From Clostridia bacterium (GTDB lineage Bacteria > Bacillota > Clostridia > Oscillospirales > Oscillospiraceae): a stretch of DNA of 12,117 nt. Within the stretch, counting starts at the first letter, position 1; every line of letters begins with the position of its first letter. Positions 1 through 6,217 of the stretch are shown in pieces. Where the stretch lies: contig QKDF01000209.1 in assembly GCA_003245395.1 (NCBI GenBank), positions 1-12,117 of the forward strand, in the 5' to 3' direction. The translations under genes were made by a program, and so were the position numbers. The notes below the pieces were generated by a model. It worked only from the letters and a program-made list of their open reading frames with translations. It was not told the DNA's origin and ran no database searches.

Positions 1-585
1 GAAAAGATCATCGGGCAGGAGGCTCTGCGCCGTCTGCTGGAAGGAAATGAACGCTACTGCCGCGGTGAGGTGCAGCTGCAGCCCGCACGGGAACAGATTG
101 CCGCGCTGAGCGAAGCGCAGATGCCGTTCGCTGTGGTGATGGGATGCGCCGACTCCAGAGTGCCGCCAAATCTGGTATTTGGCTGTTCGCTGGGGGAGCT
201 CTTTGTCGTGCGTACGGCGGGGAACGTCCTCTCACAATTGGATTTGGGCAGTATCGAATATGCCGTGTCGGCATTGAACGTTCCTCTGGTGATGGTGCTG
301 GGCCACAGCGGCTGCGGCGCTGTGGCCAGCGCGGTACAGGGCGGGGCGGTATCCGACGCGCTGGGCGCGCTGCTGGCGGAAATTAAACCCGCTGTGGAGT
401 GGGCCAGAAGCTGCTCGTCTGACCACGGAGAAATCATCGCTCTGGCAGAGGATCGAAACATCCGCCGCGGAGTCCGGAAGCTGCGGGGGAACCCCGTGCT
501 GCGGGCCCACCCCGAAGTTCTGGTAATTGGGGCAAAATATGATATTGCGACGGGGCGGGTTACAGTCCTGCCCGAGAAATCATAA
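1..585 (+). CDS. Beta-class carbonic anhydrase, 5'-truncated by the window edge
   Basis: Zinc enzyme that interconverts CO2 and bicarbonate in the cytoplasm, supplying bicarbonate for carboxylations and buffering pH. The reading frame is open from base 1, so the true start lies outside; 194 residues are visible, against roughly 190-220 for the family, so little is missing. Seen: the CADSR motif (Cys49, Asp51, Arg53 of the fragment), which gives the first zinc ligand and the Asp/Arg dyad, and GHSGCGA (His102, Cys105), which gives the other two ligands. Other family hallmarks are a LLEGNERY N-terminal segment, LFVVRTAGN after the first motif, and a C-terminal VIGAKYDIATG strand. A GTG at 70 could be read as a start, but it would delete the conserved LLEGN region, so I treat the gene as extending leftwards. 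It converges on comM. A signal peptide cannot be excluded because the N-terminus is absent. Confidence 0.95.
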   Translation, partial: EKIIGQEALRRLLEGNERYCRGEVQLQPAREQIAALSEAQMPFAVVMGCADSRVPPNLVFGCSLGELFVVRTAGNVLSQLDLGSIEYAVSALNVPLVMVLGHSGCGAVASAVQGGAVSDALGALLAEIKPAVEWARSCSSDHGEIIALAEDRNIRRGVRKLRGNPVLRAHPEVLVIGAKYDIATGRVTVLPEKS

Positions 586-620
586 AAAAACCAAGGGCCG
601 CGGCATCAGCCGCGGCCCTT
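584..620 (-). terminator. Rho-independent terminator of the comM-like gene
   Basis: A 12-bp GC-rich stem (593-604 pairs with 609-620) closes a 4-base loop. Read on the minus strand it is followed, after two G residues, by seven T residues (complement of 584-590), the intrinsic terminator pattern just downstream of the stop codon at 626-628. On the plus strand no T-tract follows, so it probably stops the carbonic anhydrase transcript less well. The A-tract begins inside the carbonic anhydrase stop codon. Confidence 0.85.
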
Positions 621-625
621 GCTGA

Positions 626-2143
626 TTACCCCTTCAAAATATCCGCGTTGCGGTATTGGATGGCCTCCGCAAGATGGAATGCCTCAATCTGTGGGGAATC
701 GTCCAGATCGGCGATGGTGCGGGCCACCCGCAGCACCCGGTCATGGGAACGGGCGGTAAGCCCCATACGCTCAAAGGCGGTTTTCATCAGTTTTTCGCCT
801 GCTGCGTCCAGGCGGCATACCTCCCCGATCATAGAGGGAGGCAGCGCGGCGTTGCAGATGAGACCGGTACCCGTCAGGCGCGCCTTCTGGATAGCGCGAG
901 CGGCTTCCACCCGTGCTTTTACCGCGGCGGAATCCTCTGGTGCTCTGCGGCGGCGCAGCGCCTCGTACTCCACGGAGGGCACGTTGACATATAAGTCGAT
1001 CCGATCAAGCAGCGGGCCGGAGATTTTTTGGACGTATTTGGCCACGTCTCGGTCCGAGCAGGTGCATTTCCCCGAAGGGTGTCCCCTCCACCCACAACGG
1101 CAGGGGTTCATGGCGCACACCAGCTGGAATCGGGCGGGCAGGCGCAGTGTGCCCCCGGCCCGGGCCACGGTGGCCTCTCCGTCCTCCAGGGGTTGGCGCA
1201 TGGCCTCCAGTACATCCCGGTGGAATTCCGGCAGCTCGTCCAGAAACAGCACGCCGTTGTGTGCGAGGGATATTTCCCCCGGCCGCAGCATAGGCCCTCC
1301 GCCGGAAAGGGCGGCAGCAGACGCGGTATGGTGCGGACTGCGGAAAGGACGGCGCGTCAGCAGGGGGTGCTTTGGGTCGGCCAGACCGGCCACGGACCAG
1401 ATGCCGGAGACCTCCAGTGCCTCGTTTCGGGTCAGATCGGGAAGAATGGACGGCAGGCGTTTCGCAAGCATGGATTTGCCCGATCCGGGAGATCCTATCA
1501 GCAGCAGGTTGTGCCCACCGGCGGCGGCAACCTCCAGCGCTCGTTTGACGTTTTCCTGCCCCACCACATCCCGCAGGTCCGGCAGATCAGTTTCCGTCTC
1601 CTGCGGAACCCAGGCAGAGGCCGGGGCTAGATGAGAAAGCCCCTTCAGATGGGCCACCAGTGCGTTTACGTCTGACACGGGGTAAACCGTCAGACCTCCG
1701 GCCAGAGTGGCTTCGGCTGCGTTTTCGGCGGGGACGAACAGTTCCCGGATACCCGCGGTTCGCGCGGCCAGAGCCATGGGCAGCACGCCGCTGACTCCCC
1801 GCAATGCCCCGGTGAGAGAAAGCTCTCCCAGAAAAGCGGCCCCGTCGGGCAGGCGGGGAATTTCTCCAGAGGCGGCCAGAATTCCCACAAAAATGGGGAG
1901 GTCATAGACAGTCCCCTCCTTTTTCTGGCTGGCAGGCGCCAGATTGACCGTAATCCGACTGACGGGGAATTTAGCCCCGCAGTTTTTTACCGCCGCCCGA
2001 ACCCGCTCCCGGGCCTCCCGGACAGCGGCATCCGGCAGACCCACAACATCAAAAGCGGGCAGGCCGCCGGAGAGAAAACACTCCGCGGATACCTCGTAGC
2101 CCGCAATGCCGCTCAACCCAAGCGAACGCACGGATACGACCAA
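626..2143 (-). CDS. comM: YifB/ComM-family Mg-chelatase-like AAA+ ATPase
   Basis: 505-residue cytoplasmic ATPase of the YifB/ComM family, the usual length. Haemophilus and Vibrio ComM is a hexameric helicase that promotes branch migration during natural transformation; in Clostridia the physiological role is less clear. Seen in order: an N-terminal Lon-like fold domain with GLPAFDVVGLPD (about 27-38) and RERVRAAVKN (45-54); Walker A GSPGSGKS (217-224); the family segment FRSPHHTAS (267-275); Walker B GVLFLDE (297-303); a four-Cys cluster (Cys348, 350, 360, 362); DRIDLYV (380-386), carrying the sensor/arginine-finger region; and a C-terminal Mg-chelatase domain ending EAIQYRNAD. The start is a TTG preceded by the purine run AAAGGGGGG (2152-2160) at 8 nt. 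The nearby ATG at 2148-2150 is out of frame and too close to that run. The gene stands alone, divergent from PFOR, not beside dprA as in some genomes. Confidence 0.95.
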   Translation of the reverse strand: MVVSVRSLGLSGIAGYEVSAECFLSGGLPAFDVVGLPDAAVREARERVRAAVKNCGAKFPVSRITVNLAPASQKKEGTVYDLPIFVGILAASGEIPRLPDGAAFLGELSLTGALRGVSGVLPMALAARTAGIRELFVPAENAAEATLAGGLTVYPVSDVNALVAHLKGLSHLAPASAWVPQETETDLPDLRDVVGQENVKRALEVAAAGGHNLLLIGSPGSGKSMLAKRLPSILPDLTRNEALEVSGIWSVAGLADPKHPLLTRRPFRSPHHTASAAALSGGGPMLRPGEISLAHNGVLFLDELPEFHRDVLEAMRQPLEDGEATVARAGGTLRLPARFQLVCAMNPCRCGWRGHPSGKCTCSDRDVAKYVQKISGPLLDRIDLYVNVPSVEYEALRRRRAPEDSAAVKARVEAARAIQKARLTGTGLICNAALPPSMIGEVCRLDAAGEKLMKTAFERMGLTARSHDRVLRVARTIADLDDSPQIEAFHLAEAIQYRNADILKG

Positions 2144-2151
2144 ACGGCATA

Positions 2152-2160
2152 CCCCCCTTT
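2152..2160 (-). promoter_or_regulatory. Ribosome binding site that decides the TTG start of comM
   Basis: On the minus strand the sequence reads AAAGGGGGG, then 8 nt, then TTG (2143-2141). The spacing suits this TTG and not the out-of-frame ATG one base after the run. The resulting N-terminus also matches the usual short lead-in before the conserved GIxGYxV segment of the family. Confidence 0.6.
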
Positions 2161-2191
2161 CAAAAAAATACAGGCAAATTCATACAATGGG

Positions 2192-2221
2192 AGGTCTGAC
2201 TTTTTGCGAGAAAGCAGACCT
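2192..2221. repeat. Inverted repeat / hairpin in the comM-PFOR divergent gap
   Basis: AGGTCTG (2192-2198) and CAGACCT (2215-2221) form a perfect 7-bp inverted repeat. Inside it, CTTT (2200-2203) pairs with AAAG (2211-2214) after a one-base bulge, extending the stem to 11 bp. No T-tract follows on either strand, so it does not look like a terminator. It lies about 50 bases upstream of the comM start, where it could be an operator or a leader structure. Function is unknown. Confidence 0.4.
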
Positions 2222-2343
2222 GTAAAAACAATGCGCCAAACTGAAAGCAGTTTACCACAATCTGACGAAAATTGGAACCCTGCTTCTAAAATTGTGACCA
2301 AAAATCAAGCAAACTTTTGTCCTTTACGCAGAAAAAGAGGAAA

Positions 2344-2361
2344 TTGTGTAAAAAATAACAA
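2344..2361. promoter_or_regulatory. Candidate Rex (redox repressor) operator upstream of PFOR
   Basis: The 18-mer TTGTGTAAAAAATAACAA fits the Rex-box architecture, TTGT(T/G)AA-N4-TTAACAA, at all but two informative positions (6 and 12), with the outer TTGT and ACAA arms intact. It ends 7 bases before the -35 element of the PFOR promoter. Rex is the NADH/NAD+-sensing repressor of fermentation genes in Firmicutes, so the site makes sense here. This is inference from consensus matching; no rex gene is in the window. Confidence 0.45.
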
Positions 2362-2368
2362 GCCAGAG

Positions 2369-2397
2369 TTTACAGAGGGAATCTCTGGTGGTATAAT
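2369..2397 (+). promoter_or_regulatory. Near-consensus sigma-A promoter of the PFOR gene
   Basis: The -35 element TTTACA (2369-2374) is separated by exactly 17 bases from the -10 element TATAAT (2392-2397). A TGG directly before the -10 gives an extended -10. Transcription would begin near 2404, leaving a leader of about 87 bases. The inverted repeat CCAGAG (2363-2368) / CTCTGG (2383-2388) brackets the -35 element and part of the spacer. One mismatch to the -35 consensus suggests a strong promoter, in keeping with the biased codon use of the gene. Confidence 0.85.
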
Positions 2398-2477
2398 ATC
2401 AGTCGCACGAAAGGCGTGTTGGGAAAAACGATTTCGTGGCTTCGCGAGAATGCTGCAAACCACAGCAGCGAAAAATT

Positions 2478-2484
2478 AGGAGGT
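2478..2484 (+). promoter_or_regulatory. Strong Shine-Dalgarno fixing the PFOR start
   Basis: AGGAGGT lies 6 bases before the ATG at 2491 and excludes the in-frame alternative at 2416, which has no such site. A small hairpin (2452-2456 with 2465-2469) sits immediately upstream. Confidence 0.9.
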
Positions 2485-2490
2485 AAGTTT

Positions 2491-5400
2491 ATGGCAAGAA
2501 AGTTCAAGTCCATGGACGGTAACAACGCCGCTGCATATGTCAGCTATGCGTTTACCGAAGTGGCGGGGATCTATCCGATCACTCCGTCCTCCCCCATGGC
2601 AGACTTGGTTGACCAGTGGTCTGCCGCTGGCCAGAAAAACATCTTCGGCACAACTGTGAAGGTGTGCGAGATGCAGTCTGAGGCGGGCGCGGCCGGCACC
2701 GTGCACGGCTCTTTGTCCGCTGGTGCGCTGACCACCACCTACACCGCATCCCAGGGCCTGCTGCTGATGCTCCCCAATATGTACAAAATTGCCGGTGAGC
2801 TGCTGCCCTGCGTGTTCCACGTTTCCGCCAGAACCGTTTCCACCCATGCGCTTAACATTTTCGGTGACCACTCCGACGTGATGGCTTGCCGCCAGACCGG
2901 TTTTGCCATGCTGTGCGAGAACGATCCTCAGGAGATCATGGATCTGTCGCCTGTGGCTCATCTGTCCGCCATCGAGGGCCGCGTTCCCTTCATCAACTTC
3001 TTCGACGGCTTCCGTACCTCCCACGAGATCCAGAAGATCGCTGTGTGGGACTATGAGGACCTCAAGGAGATGTGCGACCTGGACGCTGTCGACGCGTTCC
3101 GCAAGCACGCCCTCAACCCCGAGCGCCCCAACATGCGCGGCTCCCACGAGAACGGAGATATTTTCTTCCAGCATCGTGAGGCCTGCAATCAGTTCTATGA
3201 CGCTCTGCCCGCCGTCGTTGAGAAGTATATGCACAAGATCAACGAGAAGCTGGGCACCGATTACGAGCTGTTCAACTACTATGGTGCTGCCGATGCCGAC
3301 CGTGTCATCATTGCCATGGGCTCCATCTGCAACGTGGCCGAGGAAGTCATTGATTACCTGAATGCCAACGGCCAGAAGGTCGGTATGGTCAAGGTTCACC
3401 TGTATCGTCCTCTGTCCACGGAGAAGCTGCTTGCCGCTATCCCCGCCACCGCCAAGAAGATCGCTGTTCTGGATCGCACCAAGGAGCCCGGCTCCATGGG
3501 CGAACCCCTCTACATGGATGTGGTTGCCGCTCTGGCGAACGCTGGCCGCACCGATGTGACGGTTACCGGCGGCCGCTATGGTCTGGGTTCCAAGGATACG
3601 CCTCCCGCTTCCGTGTTCGCTGTATATCAGGAACTGACCAAGGCTGAGCCCAAGCGCCAGTTCACCATCGGCATCGTGGACGATGTGACCAACCTGTCCC
3701 TGCCTGAGGAAGCTGCTCCCACCGTTGCTCCCGCCGGCACAATTGCGTGCAAGTTCTGGGGCCTGGGCGGCGACGGTACCGTGGGCGCCAACAAGAACTC
3801 CATCAAGATTCTGGGCGATCATACCGACAAGTATGTTCAGGCATACTTCCAGTACGATTCCAAGAAGACCGGCGGCGTCACCATCAGCCACCTGCGCTTC
3901 GGCGACAAGCCCATCAAGTCCTCCTATTATATCAATAAGGCTGATTTTGTGGCCTGCCACAACCCCTCTTATGTAGTCAAGGGCTTCAAGATGGTCAACG
4001 ATGTCAAGCCCGGCGGTGTCTTCATGATCAACTGCCGCTGGACACCGGAGGAACTGGACGAGCATATGCCCGCCGAGGCCAAGCGGTATATTGCCAAGAA
4101 CAATATCCAGCTCTATACCATCAACGCCATCGATCTGGCCATGGAAATCGGCATGGGCAAGCGGAACAACACCATTCTGCAGTCCGCCTTCTTCTCCCTG
4201 GCTAAGCCGATGCCCGAAAAAGAAGCCATCCAGTATATGAAGGACGCCGCCACGCATTCCTACCTGAAGAAGGGCCAGGATGTGGTGGATATGAACCACA
4301 AGGCCATTGATGCCGGCGCTACCGCCTATCGCAAGATCGATGTGCCCGCTTCTTGGGCGGATGCCAAGGACGAGGCCGATACCACCGTTCTGGAAGGCGC
4401 TCCCGCTCTGGTCGCGCAGGTCAAGAACATCCTCAACCCCATCGGCAAGATGGACGGCGATGATCTGCCTGTCTCCGCATTTGTTTCCCATGTCGACGGC
4501 CAGTTTGAGCTGGGCGCAGCCGCATATGAAAAGCGCGGCGTGGCTGCCTTCGTTCCCACTTGGGACAGCACAAAGTGCATCCAGTGCGGCACCTGCTCCT
4601 ATGTCTGCCCCCATGCCACCATCCGTACCATCGCGATGACCGAGGAAGAGGCCAAGGCCGCTCCCGCCGCCGCGAAGATCGTGGATGTGAAGGCCGGCAA
4701 GGGCAAGGGCGTGTATAAGTACACCATGGCCATCTCTCCGCTGGACTGCATGGGCTGCGGCGTGTGCGTGGGCCAGTGCCCCGTAACTGCTCTGGCCATG
4801 GTTCCCCAGGAGGACGAGGCTGCCCAGCAGGATGTGTTCAACTACTGCGTCTCCAAGGTCTCCGAGAAGAAGGATTTGCAGGATCTCACCATCAAGGGCA
4901 GCCAGTTCAAGCAGCCTCTGCTGGAGTTCTCCGGCTCCTGCGCCGGCTGCGCCGAGACCAGCTATGCCCGTCTGGTGACCCAGCTGTTCGGCGACCATAT
5001 GTATATCGCCAATGCCACCGGCTGCTCCTCCATCTGGGGCGGCGCCGCTGCGACTGCTCCGTACTGCACGAACAAGGAAGGCCATGGTCCCGCCTGGTCC
5101 AACTCCCTGTTCGAGGATAACGCCGAGTTCGGTCTGGGCATGAACCTGGGCCAGCAGGCAACTCGGAAGCGTCTGTCCGAAAAGGTCAAGGAGCTCTCCG
5201 GCGTGACCACCTCCGAAACCAAGAAGGCTGCCTGTGAGGAATACCTGAGCACGATGGGCGACTATGCTGCAAACCGTGCTGCTACCGACAAGCTGATCTC
5301 CGAGCTGGAGAAGGATCCCACCTGCCCGTACAGCAAGGAAATTCTGGCCGATAAGGAATTCCTGTGCAAGAAGTCCATGTGGATCTTCGGCGGCGACGGC

Positions 5401-6018
5401 TGGGCCTATGATATCGGCTTCGGCGGTCTGGATCACGTCCTGGCCTCCGGCAACGATGTCAACGTGTTCGTCTTCGATACCGAGGTGTATTCCAACACCG
5501 GTGGACAGGCATCCAAGGCTTCCAACATCGGTCAGGTCGCTCAGTTCGCGGCTGCCGGTAAGGAGATCAAGAAGAAGTCTCTGGCTGAGATCGCCATGTC
5601 CTACGGCTATATCTATGTGGCTCAGGTGGCTATGGGTGCCAATGCTTCCCAGACCCTGAAGGCCATTGCCGAGGCAGAGGCCTATCCCGGCCCGTCTCTG
5701 ATTATCGGCTACTCTCCCTGCGAGATGCATTCCATCAAGGGCGGCATGACCAATGCCCAGAAGGAAATGAAGAAGGCTGTGGATTGCGGCTATTGGAACC
5801 TGTTCCGGTTCAATCCCGCTGCTCAGGGCGCGAAATTCTCTCTGGACTCCAAGGAGCCGGCTGGCGGCTATCAGGACTTCCTGATGAACGAGGCCCGTTA
5901 CTCCCGCCTGACCCGTGAATTCCCGGATCGCGCCGGCGAACTGTTTGCCCGGTCCGAGGCTTCGGCCAAGGCACGCTATGAGCACCTGCTCAAGCTCAAG
6001 GCCATGTACGCCGAATAA
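2491..6018 (+). CDS. nifJ: Pyruvate:ferredoxin (flavodoxin) oxidoreductase, single-chain
   Basis: Cytoplasmic enzyme that oxidises pyruvate with CoA to acetyl-CoA and CO2, reducing ferredoxin; the central step of clostridial fermentation. The 1175-residue length matches single-chain PFORs. Residues correspond closely to Desulfovibrio africanus PFOR: Thr31, Glu64 and Arg114 at identical numbers, and Asn1002 for Asn996. Two 4Fe-4S ferredoxin motifs lie at Cys696/699/702/706 and Cys753/756/759/763. The proximal-cluster ligands are Cys817, Cys820, Cys845 and Cys1077. The thiamine-diphosphate motif begins GDG (968-970) and ends at SNTGG (1001-1005). I chose the ATG at 2491 because AGGAGGT (2478-2484) lies 6 bases upstream and the conserved numbering fits. 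An in-frame upstream start at 2416 would add 25 unrelated residues. Its codons avoid TTA, CTA and TCA, a sign of high expression. It appears monocistronic, between its own promoter and terminator. Confidence 0.98.
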   Translation: MARKFKSMDGNNAAAYVSYAFTEVAGIYPITPSSPMADLVDQWSAAGQKNIFGTTVKVCEMQSEAGAAGTVHGSLSAGALTTTYTASQGLLLMLPNMYKIAGELLPCVFHVSARTVSTHALNIFGDHSDVMACRQTGFAMLCENDPQEIMDLSPVAHLSAIEGRVPFINFFDGFRTSHEIQKIAVWDYEDLKEMCDLDAVDAFRKHALNPERPNMRGSHENGDIFFQHREACNQFYDALPAVVEKYMHKINEKLGTDYELFNYYGAADADRVIIAMGSICNVAEEVIDYLNANGQKVGMVKVHLYRPLSTEKLLAAIPATAKKIAVLDRTKEPGSMGEPLYMDVVAALANAGRTDVTVTGGRYGLGSKDTPPASVFAVYQELTKAEPKRQFTIGIVDDVTNLSLPEEAAPTVAPAGTIACKFWGLGGDGTVGANKNSIKILGDHTDKYVQAYFQYDSKKTGGVTISHLRFGDKPIKSSYYINKADFVACHNPSYVVKGFKMVNDVKPGGVFMINCRWTPEELDEHMPAEAKRYIAKNNIQLYTINAIDLAMEIGMGKRNNTILQSAFFSLAKPMPEKEAIQYMKDAATHSYLKKGQDVVDMNHKAIDAGATAYRKIDVPASWADAKDEADTTVLEGAPALVAQVKNILNPIGKMDGDDLPVSAFVSHVDGQFELGAAAYEKRGVAAFVPTWDSTKCIQCGTCSYVCPHATIRTIAMTEEEAKAAPAAAKIVDVKAGKGKGVYKYTMAISPLDCMGCGVCVGQCPVTALAMVPQEDEAAQQDVFNYCVSKVSEKKDLQDLTIKGSQFKQPLLEFSGSCAGCAETSYARLVTQLFGDHMYIANATGCSSIWGGAAATAPYCTNKEGHGPAWSNSLFEDNAEFGLGMNLGQQATRKRLSEKVKELSGVTTSETKKAACEEYLSTMGDYAANRAATDKLISELEKDPTCPYSKEILADKEFLCKKSMWIFGGDGWAYDIGFGGLDHVLASGNDVNVFVFDTEVYSNTGGQASKASNIGQVAQFAAAGKEIKKKSLAEIAMSYGYIYVAQVAMGANASQTLKAIAEAEAYPGPSLIIGYSPCEMHSIKGGMTNAQKEMKKAVDCGYWNLFRFNPAAQGAKFSLDSKEPAGGYQDFLMNEARYSRLTREFPDRAGELFARSEASAKARYEHLLKLKAMYAE

Positions 6019-6036
6019 AGCGTCGAATACCCTATC

Positions 6037-6072
6037 AAAAAGGCCACGGGAAGTTTCCCGTGGCCTTTTTTT
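6037..6072 (+). terminator. Rho-independent terminator of PFOR
   Basis: A 10-bp stem (6041-6050 with 6057-6066), extended by A-T pairs, closes a 6-base loop and runs into seven T residues (6066-6072). It begins about 20 bases after the PFOR stop. The A-run on the left side gives partial symmetry, but no minus-strand gene ends here. Confidence 0.95.
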
Positions 6073-6154
6073 CCACTTTTTCCTTAGGCTTCTTTGAAAT
6101 CTTTTAAAAGAATGTTTTTTTGTTAATAATAACGAAAGATTTTGTTAAAAAAGA

Positions 6155-6184
6155 GTGGCATATTCCGGGAAGAGAGACTATAAT
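6155..6184 (+). promoter_or_regulatory. Probable promoter of the LTA-synthase-family gene
   Basis: A perfect -10 TATAAT (6179-6184) lies 18 bases downstream of GTGGCA (6155-6160), a 4-of-6 match to the -35 consensus. Transcription would begin near 6191, about 27 bases before the ATG at 6218. That would exclude the in-frame GTG at 6155, which also has no ribosome binding site. The stretch just upstream (6100-6150) is very AT-rich, with an imperfect palindrome at 6120-6135. Confidence 0.55.
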
Positions 6185-6217
6185 CAATCCGCAATTAAGA
6201 AAGAAGTGGGAAGATTC

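Larger units (their letters stand above)
2144..2490. other. Divergent intergenic region between comM and PFOR
   Basis: A 347-base AT-rich stretch with no credible gene. It holds, from left to right: the comM ribosome binding site, an 11-bp hairpin (2192-2221), a Rex-box-like palindrome (2344-2361), the PFOR promoter (2369-2397) nested in an inverted repeat, and an untranslated leader of about 85 bases ending in the PFOR Shine-Dalgarno. The leader contains GCTGC (2452-2456) pairing with GCAGC (2465-2469), just before the ribosome binding site. I could not identify a convincing sigma-A promoter for comM on the minus strand. Confidence 0.7.

Noticed and set aside
648..1634. A 328-codon plus-strand ORF opposite comM
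   Set aside because: Ser/Arg-rich shadow frame; the opposite strand encodes a complete ComM ATPase with all motifs.
2204..2479. A 91-codon plus-strand ORF in the comM-PFOR gap
   Set aside because: It runs through the PFOR promoter and leader, has no ribosome binding site or recognisable motif, and ends at the PFOR Shine-Dalgarno.
2416..2490. N-terminal extension of PFOR to an in-frame start at 2416
   Set aside because: AGGAGGT sits 6 bases before the ATG at 2491, the residue numbering from 2491 matches known PFORs, and the added 25 residues are unlike the family.
2476..5985. A 1169-codon minus-strand ORF opposite PFOR
   Set aside because: It is in codon register with PFOR and its composition is that of a mirror frame. 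It shows no family motif, and PFOR explains the DNA fully.
6120..6135. TTGTTA-ATAA-TAACGA palindrome considered as a second Rex site
   Set aside because: It is 16 rather than 18 bases long, has one mismatched arm, and lies in a very AT-rich stretch where such matches arise by chance.
6155..6217. GTG start at 6155 for the LTA-synthase-family gene
   Set aside because: It has no Shine-Dalgarno, and a perfect TATAAT lies within the extension, so the transcript probably begins after it.
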